From Paraburkholderia sp. CNPSo 3272 (GTDB lineage Bacteria > Pseudomonadota > Gammaproteobacteria > Burkholderiales > Burkholderiaceae): 64,000 bases of DNA. The stretch is from contig NZ_JAMBPQ010000002.1 of the NCBI RefSeq assembly GCF_024206495.1, positions 248,001 to 312,000 on the forward strand, written 5' to 3'. Below the pieces are notes generated by a model. The model was not told where the DNA came from. It saw only the letters and a list, made by a program, of their open reading frames with translations, and searched no databases. The position numbers and the translations under genes were made by a program. This document shows, in pieces, positions 1 through 9,880 of the stretch (the stretch's first letter is position 1; each line of letters begins with the position of its first letter).

Positions 1-18
1 CAGGCCCGCGAGCGGCCC

Positions 19-714
19 TCAGCCCCCGCGCGGCTCGCCGGGTACATCGGTCATGCCGCTGTGCCCCATGGCGTAGATCGCCACCTGGACGCGGCTCGTG
101 AGATTGAGCTTGCGCAGAATGTTGCGCACGTGAATCTTCACCGTGCTCTCCGCCAGGTCGAGCGCACGCGCAATCTCCTTGTTGCTCGCGCCGCGCGCCA
201 GCTCGCGCACGATGTCGCGCTCGCGCGCCGTGAGCGTCTCGGCGCTCGCGCGCGCGGCCCCAGCCGTGCCGGTCCCGCTGGTTGACTGCGCAGGCTTGCG
301 CATCTGCTCCACGAGCTTCGCTGTCATGTGCTCGGTAATGACCGGCTGGCCGCTCGCGGCCTTGCGGATCGCCGCCACCAGTGCGTCGGCGTCGATGCTC
401 TTGAGCAGGAAGCCACGCGCGCCCGCGCGCATCGCGGCGGTGAGTTCGTCGGCTTCCTCGGAGACGGTGAGCATCACGACCGCCGTGTCCGGCAAATCTT
501 CCACCAGCAGTTGCAGCGTTTCGAGCCCCGAGAGGCCCGGCATGTTCAGGTCGAGCAGGATGACGTCCGGCAGATGCTGCTTCGCGCGCTTGACGCCTTC
601 CACGCCGTCCGACGCCTCGCCGACCACCTTCAGATCAGGCTGGCGCTGCAGGAGCGCGCTCACGCCCGAGCGAAAGAGCGTGTGGTCGTCGATGAGCAGG
701 ATGCGTATGGTCAT
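19..714 (-). CDS. narL: Nitrate/nitrite response regulator NarL (LuxR/FixJ family)
   Basis: This is a cytoplasmic two-component response regulator of 231 residues, the usual length for NarL. The N-terminal receiver domain (about 1-120) has the acidic pair in LLIDDH, the phospho-acceptor Asp55 in ILLDLNMPG and the conserved Lys in FLLKSIDA. A short Ala/Gly/Thr-rich linker leads to a C-terminal LuxR-type helix-turn-helix (about 160-222: LTARERDIV, SNKEIARAL, STVKIHVRNI). It lies 70 bp downstream of narX on the same strand, so the two are very likely co-transcribed. By family, phosphorylated NarL binds paired heptamers and activates nar promoters; two such sites are visible at 9881-9896 and 12764-12779. 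Identification as NarL rather than another FixJ-type regulator rests mainly on the adjoining narX and narKGHJI genes. Confidence 0.93.
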   Translation of the reverse strand: MTIRILLIDDHTLFRSGVSALLQRQPDLKVVGEASDGVEGVKRAKQHLPDVILLDLNMPGLSGLETLQLLVEDLPDTAVVMLTVSEEADELTAAMRAGARGFLLKSIDADALVAAIRKAASGQPVITEHMTAKLVEQMRKPAQSTSGTGTAGAARASAETLTARERDIVRELARGASNKEIARALDLAESTVKIHVRNILRKLNLTSRVQVAIYAMGHSGMTDVPGEPRGG

Positions 715-784
715 GGGGATCGATGTCTTTCGCGATGGCTTCCGTTCTGACCGTAACGCCGTCGGCCAGGTTCATTGGCTGCAT

Positions 785-2845
785 TCACGCGGCCATGCGG
801 CTCGCCGCGGGCAGCACCAGTTCGACGCGCGCGCCGCGACCCGGCGCGCTCTGCCGCGTGAGCACGGCGGCAAGACGTCTCGCGCGCTCATGCATGATGT
901 GAAAGCCCACGTGCGATTCGCCGCGCGAGGCGATATCGGCGGGATCGTAGCCCACGCCGTCGTCTTCGATCGTCAGGCGGAAGTCGCGCGCGTTCACGAC
1001 GCTCACCTGTACGTGCAGCGCCTGCGCATGCTTGCGCGCATTCGAGAGCGCCTCCTGCAGCACGAAGAGTACCTGCAACTGCTGGTCGGGAGGCAGCGGC
1101 GGCCCGTCTTCGTCGCGATAGTCGAGCGTCAGCTCGGCGTCCGACTGGCGGCGAAAGCGCGCCACGGTGTCCTCCACGGCGAGGCGCAGTTTGCCCGGGC
1201 CGAGCTTCGTGCGGAAATTCAGCAGCAGTTCGCGCACGTCGTCGTAGCTTTCCTCCACGCCGCCCGCAAGCAGCGGCACGATCTCGCGGATCTCGTCGAG
1301 GTCGCCCTGCTGCGCCGCCCCATCGAGCAGGTGCACCTGCATCTTCAGGAAGCTCAGGCCTTGCGCGATGCTGTCGTGCAGCCCTTGAGCGACGAGATTG
1401 CGCTCCTCGGACACGGCCAGTTGGCGCCCGAGCGCCACGAGCCGCCGGTTCATGAGCGCGACACCCAGGTGGCGGCCGAGCGTCTGGAGCAGCTGGACGC
1501 CCGACGGCGGAATCTCCCGCTCGCGCCGGAAGTGCAACGAGAACGTGCCAAGCGTCTCGTTCTGCGCGACGATGGCCGACACCGCGACGCTCACGAAGCC
1601 TGCCTTCAGGCAGCGCTGCGTGAAAGCCCCGCTCATTGCGCTCATTGCGCTCTCGCCGCTTTCTCCCCCGCCCGCGCGCGCGCCTGGCTGCGCCATCAGG
1701 CCGAATACGACTGGCGCCTCGGCCGTGGCACCCCCGCAAGCACAGTCCGCCGCCGGCATGCACTGCTCCGCGCGCGTGATCGATTCGGGCATGCCTTCCG
1801 AGACGAGCAGATGCAGATTGCCGTCGTCAGGCGAAACGACGCGCACCGTGCCGCCGTCGGCGTCGAATTCGCGCATCACGCGCGTGAGGAAATCGTGGCA
1901 CAGGGTTTCCGCCGGGCCCGGCGTGTTGAGAAACGCCGCCATCTCGTAGAGCGTGGCGAGTTCGCGGTTTTGCGCCGCCAGTTGCGCGGTCTTGGCGTCC
2001 ACGCGCCCGGCAAGGTCCTGGTACAGCGCCTGCAACTCCGCGACCATGCGGTTGAAGCCTTGCGTGAGATGGCCGAACTCGTCGTACGTTTCGACCGGCA
2101 ACCGTGTGTCGAACTCGCGCGCCTCGATGCGCGCGAGCCCGTCCTGCAAGCGCTGCACGGGCGCCACGAACCACTGGTAAAGCAGATAGACGATCGCCAT
2201 CGTGCCCACGCACGACAGCGCCGCGAGCGCGACCTGCGAAATGCGCAGCCACGCGGTCTTGCGGGCGTTCTCGCGCTCGATCAGGCTGACGAGCCGGTTC
2301 GCGTCGTCGACGAAGCCGGGCAGCAGGCCGATGTACGTCGAGGGCTCACTCCCGCTGCCGGCGAGGTCGCTCAGCGCAGCGGGCTTGAGCGTCTGGTTCC
2401 AGGCACTCGCGACGCGTTCGAACTGCGCGTGGATGCCGGCATCGGTGGGAAGAAAAAGCGGCCGCGCCGGATCGCCGTCGCGCAATTCGCGCAGCGTCTC
2501 GTCGAGCTGGCGCATCTGGGCATCGACTTGCGAGGGCTGGCCCGTGCGGGCTTCCCATAGAGCGATCGCCACCGCGTGCGCGCGCATGCGCAGGCTGCCC
2601 GCGTCGTTGATCGCGGCGCCGCCGCCCTCGAGCTGCCAGGAAAGCCAGAGCGTGCCGCTGATCATCGCGAGCACGAGCGCGAGCGCCACCGTGGAAAGCA
2701 CAACGATGCGCGTGGAGAGCCGCCTTGGGAACGGCGCTTCCTGCTTGGCGGCAGATGCGGCAGATGCGGTTGCGGAATCGGAAGACGGAGTCATGGCCGG
2801 GACCGGGAATCGGCTGCGCCGAAACGGCGGCGCCTGTGCCGACAT
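785..2845 (-). CDS. narX: Nitrate/nitrite sensor histidine kinase NarX
   Basis: This is an inner-membrane sensor kinase of 686 residues. Two membrane segments (about 46-70 and 203-226) flank a periplasmic domain that starts with a P-box-like stretch (INDAGSLRMRAH, 79-90), the nitrate-binding signature of NarX/NarQ. A HAMP domain (about 227-280), a GAF-like central region with clustered cysteines (C362, C368, C370), a HisKA_3 segment with phospho-acceptor H490 (QGLHDSIAQG) and a C-terminal HATPase domain (DDGVGYDP) follow. The cysteine cluster is also seen in other NarX proteins. The first ATG is used here; Met18 (MTPSSDS) is a possible shorter start. It precedes narL and follows the terminator of narGHJI, so narXL probably has its own promoter in 2846-2979, where I could not define one. 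The start codon is the least certain part of this call. Confidence 0.93.
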   Translation of the reverse strand: MSAQAPPFRRSRFPVPAMTPSSDSATASAASAAKQEAPFPRRLSTRIVVLSTVALALVLAMISGTLWLSWQLEGGGAAINDAGSLRMRAHAVAIALWEARTGQPSQVDAQMRQLDETLRELRDGDPARPLFLPTDAGIHAQFERVASAWNQTLKPAALSDLAGSGSEPSTYIGLLPGFVDDANRLVSLIERENARKTAWLRISQVALAALSCVGTMAIVYLLYQWFVAPVQRLQDGLARIEAREFDTRLPVETYDEFGHLTQGFNRMVAELQALYQDLAGRVDAKTAQLAAQNRELATLYEMAAFLNTPGPAETLCHDFLTRVMREFDADGGTVRVVSPDDGNLHLLVSEGMPESITRAEQCMPAADCACGGATAEAPVVFGLMAQPGARAGGGESGESAMSAMSGAFTQRCLKAGFVSVAVSAIVAQNETLGTFSLHFRREREIPPSGVQLLQTLGRHLGVALMNRRLVALGRQLAVSEERNLVAQGLHDSIAQGLSFLKMQVHLLDGAAQQGDLDEIREIVPLLAGGVEESYDDVRELLLNFRTKLGPGKLRLAVEDTVARFRRQSDAELTLDYRDEDGPPLPPDQQLQVLFVLQEALSNARKHAQALHVQVSVVNARDFRLTIEDDGVGYDPADIASRGESHVGFHIMHERARRLAAVLTRQSAPGRGARVELVLPAASRMAA

Positions 2846-2979
2846 TATCGGACGGAGTGCAACCGATCGCGCGCTATGTCGCGGTCTGCACGGCCAACTG
2901 CGACACTATGCGTCAGATCGCCTGCCTCCCGGGCGAGCCCCGGCGAATCACGTTGCGCGCCCCGGGCCTCTGCGCATCG

Positions 2980-3016
2980 AAAAAAAGCGGGGAATGCGAG
3001 AGGGCTCGCTCCCCGC
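2980..3016 (-). terminator. Rho-independent terminator of the nar operon
   Basis: Read on the minus strand this is a GC-rich hairpin (outer stem GCGGGGA/TCCCCGC, inner stem GCGAG/CTCGC) followed directly by a run of seven T. It lies 46 bp after the narI stop and separates narKGHJI from narXL. Confidence 0.85.
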
Positions 3017-3061
3017 GAAGAACGGCCATCCCCACGGCCGTCCGGAGGCAAACGTCGACCG

Positions 3062-3745
3062 CTAGCGGCTGCGCACGAGCTGCCAGGCGCGCGAGAGATA
3101 GGTGATCGAGGCGAACCCGCTCCACACGTGGACGAGCCGCGTGAACGGGAAGATGACGAACAGCGTCATGCCCATGAAGAGGTGCATGCGGAAGATGAGC
3201 GGCGCGTCTGTCACGAAGCTCGCGGCGTCGCCGCGGAACGTGACGATGTGCTGCGCCCAGGTCATGAGCCGCACCATCATCGCGCCGTCCATATGGCTCG
3301 CCGATTCGCCGATGGTGCTCAGCCCGAGCAGCAGCGTGACGAGCAGCCACAACAGCAGCACCTTGTCGCCCACGCGCGTGACGGCCGAAACGCGCGCGTT
3401 CGAAAGCCGCCGGTGCAGCAGGATCGCGAGGCCCACCAGACACATCGAGCCCATCACGCCGCCCGCGACCATTGCCACGAGCTGCTTGACCGCGTGCGGC
3501 ACGCCGAGCCAGTCCCACACAGCGACGGGCGTGAGCAGACCGAACAGATGTCCGAAGAAGAGCCCGAGCACGCCGACGTGAAAGAGGATATTGCCAAGCC
3601 GCAAATGCCCGCGATAGAGCAACTGCGAGCTGTCCGCCTTCCATGTGTACTGCTCGCGCTCGAAGCGCGCGAGGCTGCCGAACAGGAAGATGGCGGCGGC
3701 AATATACGGATAGATGCCGAACAAAAACTGATTGAACGTGTTCAT
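3062..3745 (-). CDS. narI: Respiratory nitrate reductase gamma subunit NarI (cytochrome b)
   Basis: This is the membrane cytochrome b of the NarGHI quinol:nitrate oxidoreductase. It passes electrons from quinol through two haems b to NarH. The protein is 227 residues (family about 225) with five hydrophobic segments. Histidines suitable as haem ligands occur in the N-terminal half (LFHVGV, FFGHLFG) and near the C-terminus (FRMHLFMG, TRLVHVWS), matching the NarI pattern of two ligands in each half. The chosen start (MNTFNQFLFG) overlaps the narJ stop by 4 bp (ATGA), which implies translational coupling. The frame is open a further 73 codons upstream, but that part lies inside narJ and has no NarI similarity. 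Confidence 0.96.
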   Translation of the reverse strand: MNTFNQFLFGIYPYIAAAIFLFGSLARFEREQYTWKADSSQLLYRGHLRLGNILFHVGVLGLFFGHLFGLLTPVAVWDWLGVPHAVKQLVAMVAGGVMGSMCLVGLAILLHRRLSNARVSAVTRVGDKVLLLWLLVTLLLGLSTIGESASHMDGAMMVRLMTWAQHIVTFRGDAASFVTDAPLIFRMHLFMGMTLFVIFPFTRLVHVWSGFASITYLSRAWQLVRSR

Positions 3746-4443
3746 GGCGATTCCTTTGCGCAGGCAGCCGCAGTGGTCGCAGTGGTCGCGGCAAACTGCG
3801 CTCGCGGGTGGAATTGAACGACCTGCGGCGAGTTGCTCGCGCCGAACGCGTGCGTGAGCGGCTCCACGCCGTCCGCGCCGGTGCCGAAGCGTTCGAGCGC
3901 CTCGTCCATGTCGCGCACGGGAGCGTCCACGAGCGGCAGCGGCTCGACATCGGTCAGCTCGCACAGCACCGTGAAGATGCCCGCGTAGGGGCTTTCACTC
4001 TTCTCGAGCTGATTGCCAAGCGCGGCAAGCACGTGAATCGCCTCGCCGAGCAGCGCGCGCGACTCGTCCTCGCCGATCAGGCCGAGCACTTCGAGAAAGA
4101 GCGGCACGTAGTCGGGCAGTTCGCTCGTCGCGATGTCGAGGCCATGGTTGCGGTATTCGTCGAGCAGATCGACCATCGCCTGGCCGCGCGCGCGACTCTC
4201 GCCATGCACGTGCTCGAACAGATGCAGCGAGTGGCGCGGATTGCGGTCGAAGGTGGCCACGTACGCTTCCTGCGACTCGACGAGCGAGCGCTCGCGCAGC
4301 GCCGCGATGAGCGGCGCCAGTTCGTGCACTCCGAATGCGCCGTTCGGCAGGGCTTCGAGCGCGGCTTCGATCTCGTCGAGCGCGTCGAGCAAGGGCTGCT
4401 CGGGATAGTCGAGCAGCGCGCAGAGAACCGGATAAATCGACAT
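3742..4443 (-). CDS. narJ: Nitrate reductase assembly chaperone NarJ
   Basis: This is a cytoplasmic chaperone of the TorD/DmsD/NarJ family, needed to load the molybdenum cofactor into NarG before membrane attachment; it is not part of the final enzyme. It has 233 residues, all-helical in character, with the family signature around HLFEHVHGESRARGQAMV (about 73-90). The C-terminal 20 residues are a low-complexity Ala/Thr tail not needed for the family. It begins 15 bp after narH and overlaps narI by 4 bp, so it is an integral member of the operon. Confidence 0.95.
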   Translation of the reverse strand: MSIYPVLCALLDYPEQPLLDALDEIEAALEALPNGAFGVHELAPLIAALRERSLVESQEAYVATFDRNPRHSLHLFEHVHGESRARGQAMVDLLDEYRNHGLDIATSELPDYVPLFLEVLGLIGEDESRALLGEAIHVLAALGNQLEKSESPYAGIFTVLCELTDVEPLPLVDAPVRDMDEALERFGTGADGVEPLTHAFGASNSPQVVQFHPRAQFAATTATTAAACAKESP

Positions 4444-4458
4444 GATGGTGCCCCCCGC

Positions 4459-6012
4459 TCAAGCTTCAGACGGCGTCTTGCGACGCGACTTCGGCATATC
4501 GACATACGCCACGCTGCCTTCGACCTTCGAGCCGAACAGCGAGCCCTCGGAAACGCCGCCCGAACACCCGTTGCCGAACGAGAAGCCGCAACTGCCCTTC
4601 TCGTTGAACGAGTCCTCGACCATTTCCTTGTGCGACGACGGCACGACGAAGCGGTCCTCATAGTTCGCAATCGCCATGGTGCGGTACATGTCCTCGACCT
4701 GCTCGGGCGTGAGACCCGCGCGCGCGAGAACCGCGTTGTCGTTCACGCCGTCCACGGCCTGGGCGCGCTTGTAGGCGCGCATCGCCAGCATGCGGTTGAG
4801 CGCCGAAATCACGGGCTGTTCGTCGCCGGCGGTCAGCAGGTTGGCGAGATAGCGCATGGGAATGCGCAGGCTCGCCACGTCGGGAATCACGCCGTCCATG
4901 CCGATATGGCCCGCGTCCGCGGCCGACTGGATCGGCGAAAGCGGCGGCACGTACCAGACCATCGGCAGCGTGCGGTACTCGGGGTGCAGCGGGAACGCGA
5001 TCTTCCACTCGAGCGCCATGCGGTACACGGGCGAGCGCATGGCGGCGTCGAGCCAGCTCTGCGGCACGCCCTGGCGGCGCGCCTCGGCCTGAATGGCGGG
5101 ATCGTGCGGATCGAGGAACACGTCGAGCTGCGACTGATACAGATCCTGCGTCGATTCAACCGATGCCGCCTCGCTGATGCGGTCCGCGTCGTAAAGCATC
5201 ACACCCAGATAGCGGATGCGGCCCACGCACGTTTCCGAGCAGACGGTAGGCTGCCCCGCCTCGATGCGCGGATAGCAGAAGATGCACTTCTCGGCCTTGC
5301 CGCTCTTCCAGTTGAAGTACATCTTCTTGTACGGGCAGCCCGAGATGCACATGCGCCAGCCGCGGCACTTGTCCTGGTCGACGAGCACGATGCCGTCGTC
5401 TTCGCGCTTGTACACCGAGCCCGAAGGGCACGACGCCACGCACGCGGGATTCAGGCAGTGCTCGCACAGGCGCGGCAGGTACATCATGAAGGTGTTCTCG
5501 AAGGTCGAATACATCTCCTTCTGCACGTTCTCGAACAGCTTGTCGCGGCTGCGCGAGGCGAACTCGCCGCCCAGATCGTCTTCCCAGTTGGGACCCCAAT
5601 GGATCTTGTCCATCTTCTTGCCGGTGATGACCGACACCGGGCGCGCAGTGGGCGGCGTCTGCGAGAGGCGCGCCTTCTGCAAATGCTCGTAGTCGTACGT
5701 GAACGGCTCGTAGTAGTCGTCGATGCCGGGCAGGTTCGGGTTCGCGAACAGGTTGGCCAGCACCTTGAGCTTCGGGCCCTGGCGCGGCTCGAGCTTGCCG
5801 TTCGGGTTGCGGACCCAGCCGCCGTTCCACTTCTCCTGGTTCTCCCATTCCTTCGGATAGCCGATGCCGGGCTTCGTCTCCACGTTGTTGAACCACGCGT
5901 ACTCGACGCCATCGCGCGACGTCCACACGTTCTTGCACGTGACGGAGCATGTATGGCAGCCGATGCACTTGTCGAGGTTCAGGACCATCGCCACCTGGGC
6001 GCGGATTTTCAT
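4459..6012 (-). CDS. narH: Respiratory nitrate reductase beta subunit NarH (Fe-S)
   Basis: This is the electron-transfer subunit that links NarI haems to NarG. It has 517 residues (family about 510). The four cysteine groups are visible: CIGCHTCSVTC near residue 16, CEHCLNPACVASC, CRGWRMCISGC, where Trp replaces a Cys and gives the expected [3Fe-4S] cluster, and CIFCYPRI with CSETC. Three [4Fe-4S] and one [3Fe-4S] centres are expected from the family. The start chosen is MKIRAQVAMV, whose ATG overlaps the narG stop by 4 bp; the frame is open far upstream, but only as a shadow of narG. It ends 15 bp before narJ. Confidence 0.97.
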   Translation of the reverse strand: MKIRAQVAMVLNLDKCIGCHTCSVTCKNVWTSRDGVEYAWFNNVETKPGIGYPKEWENQEKWNGGWVRNPNGKLEPRQGPKLKVLANLFANPNLPGIDDYYEPFTYDYEHLQKARLSQTPPTARPVSVITGKKMDKIHWGPNWEDDLGGEFASRSRDKLFENVQKEMYSTFENTFMMYLPRLCEHCLNPACVASCPSGSVYKREDDGIVLVDQDKCRGWRMCISGCPYKKMYFNWKSGKAEKCIFCYPRIEAGQPTVCSETCVGRIRYLGVMLYDADRISEAASVESTQDLYQSQLDVFLDPHDPAIQAEARRQGVPQSWLDAAMRSPVYRMALEWKIAFPLHPEYRTLPMVWYVPPLSPIQSAADAGHIGMDGVIPDVASLRIPMRYLANLLTAGDEQPVISALNRMLAMRAYKRAQAVDGVNDNAVLARAGLTPEQVEDMYRTMAIANYEDRFVVPSSHKEMVEDSFNEKGSCGFSFGNGCSGGVSEGSLFGSKVEGSVAYVDMPKSRRKTPSEA

Positions 6013-9000
6013 GATGCTGCTCCTTCCTTCATCGGGCCTTCCAGCCACTCGACCTTCTTCATCTTGCGCACGATTACGTACTCGTCGCGGTTGCTGCCAA
6101 CGGTGCCGTAGTAGTTGAAGCCATACGCCAGTTGCGCGTAGCCGCCGATCATGTGCGTGGGCTTGAGCACCGTGCGCGTGACCGAGTTGTGAATGCCGCC
6201 GCGCATGCCGCTCGTTTCCGCTCCGGGAACGTTGATGATCTTTTCCTGCGCGTGATACATGAGGCACATGCCGCGCGGCACGCGCTGGCTCACCACGACG
6301 CGCGCGGTGAGCGTGCCGTTCACGTTGAACACCTCGACCCAGTCGTTGTCGACGAGACCCGCCTCCTTCGCCTCGGCTTCCGAGACCCAGACGTGCGGGC
6401 CGCCACGCGACAGCGTGAGCATGCGCAGGTTGTCTGTGTACGTGGAGTGGATGCCCCACTTCTGATGCGGCGTGATCCAGTTCAGCACGAGTTCGTGCTC
6501 GCCGTTGGGTTTCGCGCCGAGCATGGGCGAGGTCGTCTTCGTGTCGATGGCGGGCTTGTAGTTGCAGAGGCCCTCGCCGAAATCGAGCATCCAGCGATGA
6601 TCCTGATAGAACTGCTGACGGCCCGTGAGCGTGCGCCAGGGAATCAGCTCGTGCACGTTCGTGTAGCCCGCGTTGTAGCTCACTTCTTCCGATTCGAGCC
6701 CCGACCACGTAGGCGCGGAGATGATCTTGCGCGGCTGCGCCTGCACGTCGCGAAAGCGGATCTTGTCGTGCTCGCGGCCTGCGGCCAGATGCGTGTGATC
6801 GCGGCCCGTGATCTTCGAGAGCGCGTCCCACGCTTTCACCGCTACGTGGCCGTTGGTTTCCGGCGCGAAAGTGAGGATCATCTCGGCGGCGTCGATGGCC
6901 GTTTCCAGACGCGGGCGTCCCTCGGCCGCGCCGCGGTTCTGCTGGATGCCCGTGAGCCGCGCGAACTCGCCCACCTCGTGCACGGTGTTCCAGTTGATGC
7001 CCTTGCCGCCGTTGCCCAGCTTCTCGAGCAGCGGCCCGACGGAGGTGAACTTGTTGTAGATCTCCCGATAGTCGCGCTCCACGAGCGTCATCGAAGGCGC
7101 GGTCTTGCCAGGGATCAGATCGCATTCGCCAAGACGCCAGTCCTTCGGCTCGAACGCCTGGCCGAGTTCGCCCGGCGTGTCGTGCATGAGCGGCGTGCAC
7201 ACGAGGTCCATGCGCTTGCCCAGATGCGCGCCGCCGATCTCCGAAAACTTCTTCGCGATGGCCTTGTAGATCTCCCAGTCGGTCTTGCTCTCCCACAGCG
7301 GCTGCACCGCCTCCGAAAGCGGATGGATGAACGGGTGCATGTCCGACGTGTTGAGGTCGTCCTTCTCGTACCACGTGGCCGAAGGCAGCACGATATCGCC
7401 GTAAAGGCACGTGGTGCTCATGCGGAAGTCGAGCACAGTGAGCAGGTCGAGCTTGCCTTCGGCCGCTTCGCGCACCTTCACTTCGGCGGGCTTGATCGCA
7501 TCGGCTTCGTCGCCGAACAGCGCGTTCTGGGTGCCGAGCAGGTACTTGAGGAAATACTCGTGCCCCTTGCCCGAGCTGCCCAGGATGTTCGAGCGCCACA
7601 CGAACATGTTGCGCGGAAAGTTCGCGGGATTGTCGGGGTCGTCGCAGGCGAAGTTCAGAGCGCCCGACTTCAGCTGATCGACGGTGTATTGCACCGGCGG
7701 CACGCCTGCGCGCTGCGCCGCGTCCACCACGTCGAGCGGATTGGCGCCCAGCTGCGGCGCCGAAGGCAGCCAGCCCATGCGCTCGGACTTCGCGTTGAGG
7801 TCGAGCATCGACAGGTTCTTGTAGCGTTCGCGGTCCGCGCCCGGGCCGAGGATCTCGTCCAGACTCACCTTTTCGTGACGCCACTGGCTCGTGTGGTTGT
7901 AGAAGAACGACGTGCCGTTCATCTGGCGCGGCGGGCGCGACCAGTCGAGCGCGAACGCGAGCGGCGCCCAGCCGAACTGCGGACGCAGCTTTTCCTGGCC
8001 CACGTAGTGCGCCCAGCCGCCGCCGCTCTGGCCGATACAGCCGCACATCATCAGCAGATTGATGATGCCGCGGTAGATCATGTCGTTGTGATACCAGTGA
8101 TTGAGCGCCGCGCCGACGATCACCATGCTCTTGCCGCGCGTGCGGTCGGCGTTGTCGGCAAACTCGCGCGCCACCTGGATCACGAGCTTGCGCGGTACCG
8201 TGGTGTGCTTCTCCTGCCATGCGGGCGTGCAGGGCACGTCGTCGTCATACGAGGACGCGACGTTCGGGCCGCCAAGCCCCTGGTCGACGCCGTAGTTGGC
8301 CATCTGCAGGTCGTAGACGGTGGCGACCAGCACGCTCGTGCCGTCCGCGAGCGCCACGCGCTTCACGGGCACGCGGCGCGCGAGCAGCGCGCCATGCTCG
8401 CCGCCGAAGTACGGGAAGCCCACCTCGATCACTTCGTCATGCTGATCGACGAGCGAAAGGCGCGGATCGATTTCGCGGCCGCTGCCGCCGTCCTTCATTT
8501 CGAGGTTCCAGCGGCCCACCTTCTTGCCGCCGTCGTGCTCGCCTTCGCCCCAGCGGAAACCGATCGAGCCGTTCGGCGCGACGATGTCGCCTGTGGTCGA
8601 ATCGATGGCGAGCGTCTTCCACTGCGGGTTGTTCGCCTCGTCGAGATTTGCGGCGAGTTGCGACGCGCGCAGGAACTGGTCCGGCACGAACGCGCCATCG
8701 CGCTTCGCGAGCGTGACGAGCATCGGCATGTCGGTGTACTGCTTCACGTAATCGCGGAAGTACGCGGACTTCGCCGTTGCGTGAAACTCCTTGAGCACCA
8801 CGTGGCCCATTGCGAGCGCGAGCGCCGCGTCGGTGCCCTGCTTCGGCGCGAGCCAGATGTCGCCGAACTTCACCATCTCGCCGAAGTCGGACGACACGGC
8901 CACCGTCTTCGTGCCCTTGTAGCGGACCTCGGTGTAGAAGTGGGCGTCGGGCGTGCGCGTTTGCGGCACGTTCGAGCCCCACACCATGAGATAGGTGGAG

Positions 9001-9734
9001 TTGTACCAGTCGGCCGATTCGGGCACGTCGGTCTGCTCGCCCCACACCTGCGGCGAGGAAGGCGGCAGGTCGCAATACCAGTCGTAGAACGACAGGCACG
9101 CCCCGCCGATCAGGCTCAGATAACGCGCGCCCGCGGCGTACGAGACCATCGACATTGCGGGAATGGGCGAGAAGCCAATCACGCGATCGGGACCGTACTT
9201 GCCGATGGTGTAGGCGTTGGCCGCCGCGATCATCTCGGTGGCCGTGTCCCACCCGGCACGCACGAAGCCGCCCTGGCCGCGCGCGCGCTTGTAGTGCGCC
9301 GCCTTCTTCGGGTCCTCGACGATCGAAGCCCATGCCTTGACCGGGTCGAGCGTCTTGCGCGCCTCTCGCCACATCTCGATCAGACGCCCGCGGATCATCG
9401 GGTACTTCACGCGCTGCGCCGAATACACGTACCAGCTATACGATGCGCCACGCGGGCAGCCGCGCGGTTCGTGATTGGGCAGGTCGGCGCGCGTGCGCGG
9501 ATAGTCGGTCTGTTGCGTTTCCCACGTGATCAGGCCGTTCTTCACGTAGACCTTCCACGAGCACGAGCCCGTGCAGTTCACGCCGTGGGTCGAGCGCACG
9601 ATCTTGTCGTGCTGCCAGCGGCTGCGATAGCCGTCTTCCCATTTGCGGTCCTCGTTCACCACCGCGCCGTGGCCCTTTGAAAACGTCGACTTCACGCGCG
9701 ACATGAACTTCAACCGGTCCAGAAAATAGCTCAT
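6009..9734 (-). CDS. narG: Respiratory nitrate reductase alpha subunit NarG (Mo-bisMGD)
   Basis: This is the catalytic subunit reducing nitrate to nitrite on the cytoplasmic face, with quinol as electron source through NarHI. It has 1241 residues (family about 1245). The N-terminal FS0 [4Fe-4S] site uses His50, Cys54, Cys58 (HGVNCTGSC) and Cys93 (RGCPRG). A histidine instead of cysteine as first ligand is diagnostic of NarG-type enzymes. The Asp in GEQTDVPES probably corresponds to the Mo-ligand aspartate of E. coli NarG. There is no twin-arginine signal, so the active site faces the cytoplasm. A 169-bp gap before it holds a NarL-like site (9881-9896), suggesting a promoter in addition to read-through from narK1K2. 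Confidence 0.98.
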   Translation of the reverse strand: MSYFLDRLKFMSRVKSTFSKGHGAVVNEDRKWEDGYRSRWQHDKIVRSTHGVNCTGSCSWKVYVKNGLITWETQQTDYPRTRADLPNHEPRGCPRGASYSWYVYSAQRVKYPMIRGRLIEMWREARKTLDPVKAWASIVEDPKKAAHYKRARGQGGFVRAGWDTATEMIAAANAYTIGKYGPDRVIGFSPIPAMSMVSYAAGARYLSLIGGACLSFYDWYCDLPPSSPQVWGEQTDVPESADWYNSTYLMVWGSNVPQTRTPDAHFYTEVRYKGTKTVAVSSDFGEMVKFGDIWLAPKQGTDAALALAMGHVVLKEFHATAKSAYFRDYVKQYTDMPMLVTLAKRDGAFVPDQFLRASQLAANLDEANNPQWKTLAIDSTTGDIVAPNGSIGFRWGEGEHDGGKKVGRWNLEMKDGGSGREIDPRLSLVDQHDEVIEVGFPYFGGEHGALLARRVPVKRVALADGTSVLVATVYDLQMANYGVDQGLGGPNVASSYDDDVPCTPAWQEKHTTVPRKLVIQVAREFADNADRTRGKSMVIVGAALNHWYHNDMIYRGIINLLMMCGCIGQSGGGWAHYVGQEKLRPQFGWAPLAFALDWSRPPRQMNGTSFFYNHTSQWRHEKVSLDEILGPGADRERYKNLSMLDLNAKSERMGWLPSAPQLGANPLDVVDAAQRAGVPPVQYTVDQLKSGALNFACDDPDNPANFPRNMFVWRSNILGSSGKGHEYFLKYLLGTQNALFGDEADAIKPAEVKVREAAEGKLDLLTVLDFRMSTTCLYGDIVLPSATWYEKDDLNTSDMHPFIHPLSEAVQPLWESKTDWEIYKAIAKKFSEIGGAHLGKRMDLVCTPLMHDTPGELGQAFEPKDWRLGECDLIPGKTAPSMTLVERDYREIYNKFTSVGPLLEKLGNGGKGINWNTVHEVGEFARLTGIQQNRGAAEGRPRLETAIDAAEMILTFAPETNGHVAVKAWDALSKITGRDHTHLAAGREHDKIRFRDVQAQPRKIISAPTWSGLESEEVSYNAGYTNVHELIPWRTLTGRQQFYQDHRWMLDFGEGLCNYKPAIDTKTTSPMLGAKPNGEHELVLNWITPHQKWGIHSTYTDNLRMLTLSRGGPHVWVSEAEAKEAGLVDNDWVEVFNVNGTLTARVVVSQRVPRGMCLMYHAQEKIINVPGAETSGMRGGIHNSVTRTVLKPTHMIGGYAQLAYGFNYYGTVGSNRDEYVIVRKMKKVEWLEGPMKEGAAS

Positions 9735-9880
9735 CAGGTTCTCCGGGACTGCTGCTGGAATCGATCGATCGCGCCTGTCGCCGCCCGCTCGCGTTGCAAG
9801 CCTGGCGCCTCGCGCTCGTATCGTTCCGAGTATGGCGAGCAGGCACCTGCCTGCCCATTCATCAACGGGAGAGTTCGCAC

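Noticed and set aside
6132..9680. An uninterrupted plus-strand reading frame of about 1180 codons opposite narG.
   Set aside because: It is an antisense shadow caused by high GC and codon bias. It has no recognisable domain, a His/Arg/Ala-rich composition, and narG on the other strand is certain.
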